64,000 nucleotides of DNA from VRUE01 sp963796705 (lineage in GTDB: Bacteria; Actinomycetota; Thermoleophilia; Solirubrobacterales; 70-9): contig CAWCMK010000003.1 in assembly GCA_963796705.1 (NCBI GenBank), positions 186,001 through 250,000 of the forward strand, given 5' to 3'. Every line of letters starts with the position of its first letter. Position 1 is the stretch's first letter. The notes under the pieces are model-generated. The model was not told the DNA's origin. It saw only the letters and a list, made by a program, of their open reading frames with translations, and did not search any database. Below are positions 11,601 through 18,930 of this stretch, piece by piece. The position numbers and the translations under genes were made by a program.

Positions 11601-12617
11601 GGCGTCGGAGACGTAGACGTACCCGCCAGAGTTGACGGCGATCCCACCATGCAAACCGGCGAAGGGGGCTTCCTCGGAGGGCCCGGTACCCGTCAGCTGA
11701 CTGAGGTAGGTCCCACTCGCGTCGAATTCATCGACCACCTCGTGGCGAGCGTCGACTACCAGAATGTCTCCGTTGGTGGGGTCGACCGCCACTCCGGTCA
11801 CTTCGCCAAAACCGCCCGGCACGCTGGCACCGCTGACTTCCTGAACAAATTCTCCACTCGCTCGGAACTCGTCCACGACGTCCTTTGTCTGTTCGATGAC
11901 GTAAATGTTGCCGCTGTTATCGACGGCGATGTTCCACGGTCTGCTGAACGAGGCGCTCGGCGTGCCGGTGATGGCATTGCCGCTTATGTAGCTCGCGCCG
12001 GTGTCGGAGAATTCATGGGGGCTTCTGTTAGCTTCGAAGGCCTGCACTGACTTCGGGCTCGTGGCTGAGACGTAGAACCGCCCGTTCGATGCGCCCCCGG
12101 AGCTGTCGGCGGCCACATAGAGGTAGCCGCTACCAAAAGCGTGTTCGAAGCGTTCGACGAAGGCCCCGGTCCCGTTTTCGAAGACGTCGATCACGACCGG
12201 TCCGGAGTCGGCCACCAGCAAATCGCCGCTGGCGTTGTCAAGGGCAAGGCTCCGGATGTAGTAGGCGTTGTAGTGTCCGCCGCCGGTCTGTTTGCCTTCG
12301 AGCGTCTGTGATGGGTAGGGGCTGAACTCCGAGATCAGCCCGCCACCCGATTCTGGCTGGCTGACCCAGACGTGGTCTCCGGAATCGATTGCGACGCCCC
12401 AGGGGCTGGCCAGCCCGGTTATATGTGAATCGTAGGTGCGTTCCGCGAAGGCGGTAGCGGGGGCGATGGCCAGCGCGGCGATTGCGGCACACAGCGAAGC
12501 TGCGGCCAGCGCGGCGGAGCGGCGGGGGGCGCTCCGAGGCGCCCGCCGGCGGACCGCGGCGAAAGCTTCTGATGCTGCGGCACGGCTGGCGGACGGCCTC
12601 TTCATGATCGATCCCAT
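8652..12617 (-). CDS. Giant exported NHL-propeller/FN3-like protein with basic C-terminal tail
   Basis: Up to 1321 residues. A second ATG four codons in (12605, MKRPSAS) has a GGGA box about 7 bases upstream and may be the true start. The N-terminus is Arg-rich, followed by a hydrophobic signal segment ending ATAFA (residues ~40-58). Blocks in order: NHL blades (~60-350), three FN3-like modules with FEWGPTTSYGNTT and YHYRLV signatures, a second NHL set (NPRDLAVDDSTGDIYVAD, residues ~645-960), then three more FN3-like modules. The C-terminus has a Cys pair (CAHG...GRC) and the polybasic stretch HRHRHKKSRRHVRRGRR. Its stop overlaps the next ATG (ATGA). It is a paralogue of the truncated gene at the left edge. 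A surface adhesion or scaffold role is inferred; no catalytic motif was seen. Confidence 0.85.
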   Translation of the reverse strand: MGSIMKRPSASRAAASEAFAAVRRRAPRSAPRRSAALAAASLCAAIAALAIAPATAFAERTYDSHITGLASPWGVAIDSGDHVWVSQPESGGGLISEFSPYPSQTLEGKQTGGGHYNAYYIRSLALDNASGDLLVADSGPVVIDVFENGTGAFVERFEHAFGSGYLYVAADSSGGASNGRFYVSATSPKSVQAFEANRSPHEFSDTGASYISGNAITGTPSASFSRPWNIAVDNSGNIYVIEQTKDVVDEFRASGEFVQEVSGASVPGGFGEVTGVAVDPTNGDILVVDARHEVVDEFDASGTYLSQLTGTGPSEEAPFAGLHGGIAVNSGGYVYVSDAKANVVDIFTSAAILPKVTYGTVANQAQTSGELNASVDLNGGPEVSSCEFQYGTTIAYGSSVPCSPGTPYTTNTSVSATISGLTPETTYHYRLVLTTANGTKKASDQTYIPHAVAGLTTDAATNVARNTTTLNAHYNGNGEDTHYYFEWGPTTSYGNTTPMVDEGSGSGSQGVSAELTGLTVETTYHFRVVASNSVGTSYGDDESFKTLAAVENLQTEAAANVTASSATLEASYNGIGEDVHYYFEWGPTTSYGNTTSIPPGLDAGSGSGPQALSFELEHLEVDSTVHYRVIATDAAGVTHGGDRSFTTLGRYQFSSDLGSAGSGDGQLSNPRDLAVDDSTGDIYVADTGNHRIIKLNESGHFLAAWGWGVGNGNPESEICTSGCQAGIAGQGAGQFTAPRFVEVDNSPGPSSGDVYVADTADSVVQKFDPSGNLIASWGTGGAINFSSPGGTIGGITVDTAGDLFVLTDNAPYVWTELGQDGVSQRSIPTDGSYGEGDVDDLGRPGGTGIDVSALGAWYELQSAGGGVFYSSPTAEIYASWDLYGRSVPAPVNSGIAIDRATNDVYVDQGSYIDQFSGSTKCGGVDLSEQGCGPVDTFGSGDLTGATGLAFDPRSNVIYAANSGANDIASFTPLPVPAVTTGEVTDPGPTSGTLTGRVDPDGPGTISSCYFEYGTEAKYDLGSIPCAQATPLGGPTEVSASLTGLSPYATYHYRLVAIRSDGRGFPSYGRDQTFTPSPGLAPSIGETEVVNVTPTTATLSGKINPNQSPTVFRFQYGANSSYGNETIIGESIGEDAVDHTVTETIEELQPATTYHFRLVALNFDGTTYGPDQTFTTPAPPALLASGVSDITETSATLDASIQPGFRATTYHFEYGSVGSNESSTAESASIGSDNIVHSVSTAITGLSSGSVYRYRLVASNAVATVQGPEQTFSTRASEESTQPTPSVPCAHGLVKREGRCLKRHVHRHRHKKSRRHVRRGRR

Positions 12618-14217
12618 CGCAGCGCCCTAGGCCTTTGCACCGTCTTTGAGGGTGAGTCTCAGGATGTGCCTGGCCGCAACGCCCCCTGTCGGCCTGAATG
12701 AGACGAGAATCCTCACCTTCACCTGGCCGCTGTGCTTGAGGACCCGACGAGCGGCTGGAGATAGCTCCGGCCTGATCGAGACCGTGCCCGCCGATCGGGC
12801 GTCGAGCTCAACCGTCTTCACCCCTTTCCCACTGGCTCTGAGGACTCCGGGTCCGGGAAGTGATGCTTGGAGCACAAGATGAACTCCGTGTCGACGCGCG
12901 ACTCGAAGCTCGAATTCATTCGAGGGGGGCTTGGGGTGCCCTTCTTCTGGCTTGGCATTGAACGTTGCCATCAGTGCAGTGTCGGCTTCGAGGGTCACCT
13001 CGCAGCCACCCGTCCCCGCACAGCCCGCTCCCGACCAGCCGGCAAACGTGGAATCGGCGGCCGGGGTCGCTGCGAGGCTGACCGTTGCGCCCGCCGGGTA
13101 GCTCGAGGCGCAGGCGCCACCGTTGCAGGTGACCGAACCGTGGCCGGACCCGGCGCTCGCGACCGTCAGGGTGTAGGTGATCTGACCAAAGCTCGCCGAA
13201 ACACTGGCGTCGGTTGTGGCGATCGCGACTTCACAGAGGTCGCTCGATTCTCGCGTACACCCAGTCCAGGCGACGGTCTGATGGGGGCCGGGCGTCGCCA
13301 GCAGGGTGACGGTTGATCCTTCGATGTATTCGCCCTGGCAGGCGCCGCCGCCAGACGCGGCGCAGCCGGTGATCGTGCCGCTGTTCGCGGAGATGGCCCC
13401 CTGTCCGCTGGGGGGCACCGTGAGTGTGTGCTTGTTGGCCGCGAAGGTAACGCCGATTTCAGCTTCCCCGCCACCGATCTCCACTTCACAGCTATCGGCG
13501 CTTGGTTCGGAGGTGCAGCCGTTCCAGACGACGTGGTAGTGGGCGATCGGGCTCGCGGTGAGAAGCGTGCTGGTCGGTCTCTTCATATTCGCCCGAGCAG
13601 GTCCCGCCGCTGCGGGTGCAGGCCGAGATGGACCCCTGATCGGCGCTGATCGAGCCGGGCCCGGAGGGGATGATGGTTAGCGTGTGCCTCTTGAGGCTGA
13701 ACGCCGCGCCCACCATGGTCGGTCCGGCGCCGATCGATGATTTCGCAGGTGGCTTCGCTCGGTTCGGATGTGCAGCCGGTCCAGATGACGCGATTGTGGG
13801 CTGCGGGCGAGGCGTTGAGCTTGACGGTCGAGCCTTCCGCGTAGGGCCGGAGCAGGCGCCACCCGAGGCCCGAGCAGTTTGTGATCGGCCCGGTGGCGGC
13901 GCTGACAGAGCCCGGGGCCGCTCGGGCTGACGCTGAGGGTCTGCAGATTGGGCTCAAAGTCAGCCGTGATCGACCTGGCGTGGCTCATGGTCACGATGCA
14001 CTTCGTTCCCGTCCGCTTTCTGATTCACAGCCGCTCCAAAGGACGTGCTGATAGGGGGCGGGGTGCGCGGTGAGGGTGACCTTGGCCCCTTCGCTGAACT
14101 CGTGTGAGCAGGTCCCCGAGGTGCAGGCGATTCCGGCGGGAGAGCTGGTGACTTCACCGATGCCGCTGCCGCTGACGGTGACTTCCAGGGGAAGCTTGGG
14201 CCGCCCGAGCCGGGGCG

Positions 14218-15081
14218 CGGCCCGAAGACATCGACGATGCCGTTGGCCGAATCGGCGGCATAGAGGGTGCCGCTCGAGCTACCGCGAGCCCTTGGAGTCG
14301 CCGAAGGGGGCGCCGTTGGCTTCGGTGATCTTGGTCAGCGCTTCGCCGCTGGAGCTGAATTCGTAGATCGCGCCCGTTTCGGCGAGGATGACGTCTTCGT
14401 TGGTGGGGTCGATCGCGATCGCCGTGATCGGGCCCAGAGGCGAGCCTTCGAATTCGCTGATTTCAGACAGCAGCGTGCCGGAGGGTTCGAACTCATAGAC
14501 GGTCGAGCCGCCGGCGACGTAGAGGTGGCCGGCGCCGTCGACCGCGATCGCGCCGGCGGCGGAGAAGGGGCCGGTCAGTTCGTCGCCGGAGACGTAGGGT
14601 TCAGAGGAGGTGAAGTCGGCCGCGGCCCCCGTCTGGGCAGTCGACGCGAGAGACGGTCGATCCGTTGGAGACGTAGAGATCGCCGCCACCTTCACCGGCG
14701 GAGTTATCGGCGGCGACCCGCAGGAAGCAGCAGCCTTCGTGTTCGCCGCTAGTCCCAGGGGGGGCCGAAAGAAGTCGGCCCCGTTGGCCGCCGAGGATTT
14801 GAGGCCCCAGAGGTCATCGGCGTTTGAGTCAGAGACGAAGACTTCCGCGGCGGCTTCAGAGAAGGCGAGGCTTTCGATGTAGGAGGAGCCTTCCCAGGCG
14901 CCGGAGCCGTTGCTCTGGGCTAGGTAGCCGCCCGACGGAGCTGAACTCGCTGACCAGCGAACTGCCGGTGTCTGAGACCCAGAGGTTGCCCGAACCGTCG
15001 ACCGCCAGCCCCTCGGGGCTCTGCAGGGAGCGCCGTTGGCTTCGGTGATCTGGGGCGTGTAGGGGCGGGCGGGGCGGGGAC
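14218..15081 (-). repeat. Tandem propeller-unit repeat, copy 1 of 3
   Basis: About 864 bases, starting at the GGCCCGAAGACATCGACGA block. It is near-identical to the two following copies except for scattered one-base indels. It encodes the C-terminal one of the three propeller units of the broken surface-protein gene. Confidence 0.85.
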
Positions 15082-15950
15082 GGGCCCGAAGACATCGACG
15101 ACGCCGTCGGACGGTCGGCGGCATAGAGGGTGCCGGTCGAGCTGACCGCGAGCCCTTGGAGCTGCCGAAGGGGGCGCCGTTGGCTTCGGTGATCTTGGTC
15201 GAGCGCTTCGCCGCTGGAGCTGAATTCGTAGATCGCGCCCGTTTCGGCGAGGATGACGTCTTCGTTGCTGGGGTCGATCGCGATCGCCGTGATCGGGCCC
15301 AGGAGGCGAGCCTTCGAATTCGCTGATTTCAGACAGCAGCGTGCCGGAGGGTTCGAACTCATAGACGGTCGAGCCGGCGGCCGACGTAGAGGTGGCCGGC
15401 GCCGTCGACCGCGAGCGCGCCGGCGGAGGAGAAGGGGCCGGTCAGTTCGTCGCCGGAGACGTAGGGTTCAGAGGAGGTGAAGTCGGCCGCGGCGCCCGTC
15501 TGAGCATCGACGCGAGAGACGGTCGATCCGTTGGAGACGTAGAGATCGCCGCCACCTTCACCGGCGGAGTTATCGGCGGCGACCCGCAGGAAGCAGCAGC
15601 CTTCGTGTTCGCCGCTAGTCCCAGGGGGGGCCGAAGAAGTCGGCCCCGTTGGCCAGCCGAGGATTTAAGGCCCCAGAGGTCATCGAGGTTTGAATCAGAG
15701 ACGAAGACTTCCGCGGCGGCTTCAGAGAAGGCGAGGCTTTCGATGTAGGAGGAGCCTTCCCAGGCGCCGGAGCCTTCTGCTCTGGTTTAGGTAGCCCCCC
15801 GAGGAGCTGAACTCGCTGACCAGCGAACTGGCGGTATCTGAGACCCAGAGGTTGCCCGAACCGTCGACGCTCAGCCCCTCGGGGCTCTGCAGGGGAGCGC
15901 CGTTGGCTTCGGTGATCTGGGGCCGGTTAGGGGCGGGCGGGGGCGGGGAT
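15082..15950 (-). repeat. Tandem propeller-unit repeat, copy 2 of 3
   Basis: About 869 bases, head-to-tail with copies 1 and 3. It carries its own set of indels (for example CTTGGTCGAGCGC where copy 1 has CTTGGTCAGCGC), so the frame breaks are not shared between copies. Confidence 0.85.
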
Positions 15951-16804
15951 GGGCCCGAAGACGTCGACGACGCCGTCGGCCGAATCGGCGGCATAGAGGG
16001 TGCCGCTCGAGCTGACCGCGAGCCCTTGGAGTTCGCCGAAGGGGGCGCCGTTGGCTTCGGTGATCTTGGTCATCGCTTCGCCGCTGGAGCTGAATTCATA
16101 GATCGCGCCCGTCTTCGGCGAGGATGATGTCTTCGTTGCTGGGGTCTATCGCGATCGCCGTGATCGGGCCGAGATGCGAGCCTTCGAATTCGCTGATTTC
16201 AGATGAGCAGGGCGCCGGAGGGTTCGAACTCATAGACGGTCGAGCCGGCGGCCACGTAGAGGTGGCCGGCGCCGTCGAGCGCGAGGGCGCTCGCGGAGGA
16301 GAAGGGGCCGGTGAGTTCGTCGCCGGAGACGTAGGGTTCAGAGGAGCTGAAGTCGGCCGCGGCGCCCGTCTGAGCAGCGATCCGCGAGACGGTCGATCCG
16401 TTGGAGACGTAGAGATCACCGCCCCCTTCACCGGCGGAATTATCGGCGGCGACCCGCAAAAAGCAGCAGCCTTCATGTTCGCCGCTGTCCCAGGGGGGGC
16501 CGAAGAAGTCGGCCCCGTTGGCCGCCGAGGATTTAAGGCCCCAGATGTCATCGAGGTTTGAATCAGAGACGAACACTTCCGCGGCGGCTTCAGAGAAGGC
16601 GAGGCTTTCGATGTAGGAGGAGCCTTCCCAGGCGCCGGCGCCTTCGCTCTGGTTTAGGTAGCCCCCCGAGGAGCTGAACTCGCTGACCAGCGAACTGGCG
16701 GTATCAGAGACCCAGAGGTTGCCCGAACCGTCGACGCTCAGCCCCTCGGGGCTCTGCAGGGGAGCGCCGTTGGCTTCGGTGATCTGGGGCCGGTTGGGGC
16801 GGGC
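15951..16804 (-). repeat. Tandem propeller-unit repeat, copy 3 of 3 (N-terminal unit)
   Basis: About 854 bases. It ends where the sequence diverges into the signal-peptide coding region. It is the cleanest copy: the frame is open for its first ~600 bases in the coding direction. Confidence 0.85.
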
Positions 16805-16984
16805 GTCGGCGAAGACCGAGGGGACGCTGAGACCCAGTGCGGCGAAGGCGACCACCATGATCGACGTGAAGAAGCCCAGGGGACGGTTCATGCCGACCGG
16901 AGGCTCAGAGGAGCTGCCACACCAACGTTGCTGAGGATGAGATATCCACCCGCACAGCGAAAGCGCCCGGTATGGCGAGCGCAA

Positions 16985-17017
16985 GGATGAATATCGCTCA
17001 CGTCGCGAGCAATATCC
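16985..17017. promoter_or_regulatory. Imperfect inverted repeat, possible operator
   Basis: GGAT(GA)ATATCGCTC on the left is mirrored by GAGCAATATCC on the right, about 95-125 bases upstream of the start of the surface-protein gene. A protein-binding site is possible, but the match is imperfect. Confidence 0.25.
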
Positions 17018-17056
17018 CCGTTCGCAGTCCGGTGTGGCACTGAGCAGTCTTCCTGA

Positions 17057-17128
17057 TTCCCCGTCTTGGCAAGTCCCATTTTCCCCGTCTTGGCAAGTCC
17101 CATTTTCCCCGTCTTGGCAAGTCCCATT
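17057..17128. repeat. Three perfect 24-bp tandem repeats with palindromic core
   Basis: The unit TTCCCCGTCTTGGCAAGTCC + CATT occurs three times without a mismatch. Each unit contains CTTGGCAAG, a 9-base palindrome around a central G. The array lies ~170-240 bases upstream of the first surface-protein start. It may be an operator array or simple slippage. There are no spacers, so it is not a CRISPR array. Confidence 0.9.
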
Positions 17129-17581
17129 TGAGCCATGCCCAAAGAGCTTGGCCATTCCGCATGCCCCTCAATGGCGACTGCTACCCAAGCAGCCCTCATC
17201 GCGCGACAGCAAACCACGGTACGCAACAGTTGTCAAGCCGCAGAACCTCCAGCTTGGGGCCAGCTCAGAAGACAGGATGCGCGTTCAATGGGAGAGCATG
17301 GGGCCCGCAGCTGCACCCTATCTACCCGGATGAACCGCCGCAGACTCGGCCTGACCCATCGGGTTTGCGCCTTGATAGCCGAGATGGTTACGGTCATCAA
17401 CTCAGAGCAGACGGTCAGTTCCACGAGTCGCCCAAGGCAGGGGGTCCGCAGAAGTCAGTCAAAGGTCGAGGGTCGACCAGCGGGAGGTGATCGCTTTGCG
17501 ATAAGCGCAAGTTCAGGTGCAGCGCAGGGGCTTCCCCGGGAAGCATTTCCTGCTCGCGAGAGAGGTTGGAAGGCGGGGCGA

Positions 17582-18085
17582 TCAGTAGGGCGCGTGGCAG
17601 ATGTCCTTCGCCCCCGACCAGGAGCGCCACGGCCCCAGTGGTCCGCCCGGCTTGCTCGGCTCGCGGACAAACAGCTTCAGGTAGGCGCGGCGGCCTTCAC
17701 ATTGACCGAGCCTCTTGGCTTCAAGTTCGATCCTCACCGCGTGGCGGTAATAGCCGCCGTGCGGTTTGAAGATCGGGTTGCGGCCCGTTCCGCGGGCGGT
17801 GGTGCTGCCCCAGCTCGACCAGTAAACATCGGTGATCAGGCCGCTCGGATCGCCGCCGTTGAAGATCGTCCTCGGGTGGGCGGTGCCCCAGCCTTCGCCG
17901 GTCGGCGCGCCGAAGGCACGGCCGCCGAGGACGACGGCGGCGGACCGGTAGGTGGGGCAGCCGATCCCGTGGGCGTCGGTCAGGAAGCCACCGGCCTCGG
18001 CGCAGGAGCGAGGAGCGGCGGTTGCCGACCCGGAGATGGCCGCGAGGAGCCCAATCAGAACGCCGACAAGCAGCAACCGTCGCAT
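17582..18085 (-). CDS. Small exported protein of unknown function
   Basis: A 167-residue protein with a clean signal peptide (MRRLLLVGVLIGLLAAISG, cleavage near ATA-AP). The mature part has four Cys (SCAEAGG, GIGCP, GQCEG, DICHAPY), probably in two disulfides, and several Trp/Tyr/Gly-rich stretches (DVYWSSWGS, GGYYRHAV). The repeated aromatic-Gly strands suggest a compact beta fold. It is divergent from the exported protein at 18232, with 146 bases between the two starts. I do not recognise the family. Confidence 0.75.
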   Translation of the reverse strand: MRRLLLVGVLIGLLAAISGSATAAPRSCAEAGGFLTDAHGIGCPTYRSAAVVLGGRAFGAPTGEGWGTAHPRTIFNGGDPSGLITDVYWSSWGSTTARGTGRNPIFKPHGGYYRHAVRIELEAKRLGQCEGRRAYLKLFVREPSKPGGPLGPWRSWSGAKDICHAPY

Positions 18086-18225
18086 GCCGCCATTCCACCA
18101 CGATCGCCCGGGGGCGTCAATCGGGAGGTGCTCGTTGATGCCCGCTGAACCCGCGCCGCCGCCACAACTCTGATCCGGTGGGTGGTTAATGATGGCGAGG
18201 GAACAATCGTCATTCGAGCAACGAC

Positions 18226-18231
18226 AGGAGG
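18226..18231 (+). promoter_or_regulatory. Ribosome binding site AGGAGG for the 18232 gene
   Basis: A perfect AGGAGG directly abuts ATGATG. The spacing is 0 bases to the first ATG and 3 to the second, so the second ATG (18235) may be preferred. Confidence 0.5.
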
Positions 18232-18909
18232 ATGATGAAGGTAGGAGCGGGGGTCGGTCGCGTCCTCTTGGTGGTGGCCGCCAGCGGCGGATTGGTCGCC
18301 GGCGTCGTCACGACGTCGAGCAGCGCGGCGGTGCCGGATGCGTGTGGTTTGACGACCGAACATCAGATCGCCAAATCGTTCGGTCTGACCGATGCCATGG
18401 AGCATAAGAAGGTGACGGCGCTTCCCGGCAACACATCCGGCGTCCTCCGAAACCACTGCCGTGTCTTCGTCTGGAGGGACGCAAAGCCGAGCAACGCCAA
18501 GCGCAAACGCAAGGCCTTGCTCGAAGGCCGCCTCGCCTGGTTGGGGCTCGACACCTGGGTGACCGACCAGAGCCCCTATGCCCCAACCTGGCGGGCTCAC
18601 TTCGACGCTGAACGCGGGGCGATCCGGGCCGCCTCGGTGCAGCTGTTTCTGAAGCGCCTCGGCGGCAGGGCGTTCGCGCCGCCGCGCTACGGCGCCGATG
18701 AAGCGATCGCCTACGAAGCCTCGACCGAAAGGGCGACGAGGTTGCGGGCGCTGTGGTGGAAGCGCAGCGACAAGAGCATGATCGAGATGAACCTGGAAGA
18801 GGCACGGGGAAAGCCGGCGCTGGCGGCGCTGAAGCGAATCGCCGCCGTGGTCGTGCAGCGCTTCAACACCGAGTGCGTCTACCCGTGCGAAGCTCCTACC
18901 ACCGGGTAG
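18232..18909 (+). CDS. Exported protein of unknown function
   Basis: A 225-residue protein with an N-terminal signal segment (VGRVLLVVAASGGLVAG, cleavage near SSSAA). The mature part has Cys near the start (DACGLTTEH), one in NHCRVFVW, and two near the end (TECVYPCEA). The start DACGLTT...IAKSFGL resembles the opening of small actinobacterial secreted proteins that begin with a Cys-anchored helix, but I cannot name a family. It is convergent with the 18920 gene, with a GC hairpin between them. The first of two adjacent ATG codons is reported. Confidence 0.7.
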   Translation: MMKVGAGVGRVLLVVAASGGLVAGVVTTSSSAAVPDACGLTTEHQIAKSFGLTDAMEHKKVTALPGNTSGVLRNHCRVFVWRDAKPSNAKRKRKALLEGRLAWLGLDTWVTDQSPYAPTWRAHFDAERGAIRAASVQLFLKRLGGRAFAPPRYGADEAIAYEASTERATRLRALWWKRSDKSMIEMNLEEARGKPALAALKRIAAVVVQRFNTECVYPCEAPTTG

Positions 18910-18911
18910 GT

Positions 18912-18930
18912 GCCGCGGTTCAGCCGCGGC
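18912..18930. terminator. GC-rich hairpin between convergent genes
   Basis: GCCGCGG / TTCAG / CCGCGGC gives a perfect 7-bp stem in the 10-base gap, and it overlaps the stop of the minus-strand gene. It has no T tract, so terminator strength is uncertain. Confidence 0.4.

Larger units (their letters stand above)
12627..16891 (-). pseudogene. Broken gene for an exported protein: three tandem NHL propellers plus Cys-rich bacterial repeats
   Basis: Starts MNRPLGFFTSIMV with a clear signal peptide ending SVFA. It then encodes three near-identical ~289-residue propeller units (PQITEANGAP...LWVSDT...), then four or more ~75-residue repeats resembling the InlB-B/bacterial-repeat type (GSVTCNGGACASSYPAG, FAGWSGAGCAGTGGCEV), then a ~100-residue C-terminal domain. 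The frame jumps at least ten times. Only the first ~230 residues and the last ~320 residues are uninterrupted. Unit-to-unit comparison shows single-base gains and losses (for example TTGGAGTTCGCC against TTGGAGTCGCC) with few substitutions. That pattern suggests consensus errors in a collapsed repeat as much as true decay. It is the first gene of the surface-protein run. Confidence 0.7.
16892..17581. other. Gene-free region with repeats upstream of the surface-protein run
   Basis: No convincing gene was found on either strand. It holds three perfect 24-bp tandem repeats (17057-17128), an imperfect inverted repeat (16985-17017), and the probable promoter region for the minus-strand surface-protein genes. 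The open frame upstream of the MNRPLG start only reads through the repeats as a Cys-Gln-Asp-Gly octapeptide and lacks coding character. Confidence 0.6.

Noticed and set aside
17057..17128. CRISPR array
   Set aside because: The 24-bp units are directly adjacent without spacers and there are no cas genes.
17135..18148. Long plus-strand open frame
   Set aside because: It overlaps the exported protein on the minus strand, has no signal or domain, and its residue make-up (Arg/Gly/Ala-rich) is that of an antisense frame in GC-rich DNA.
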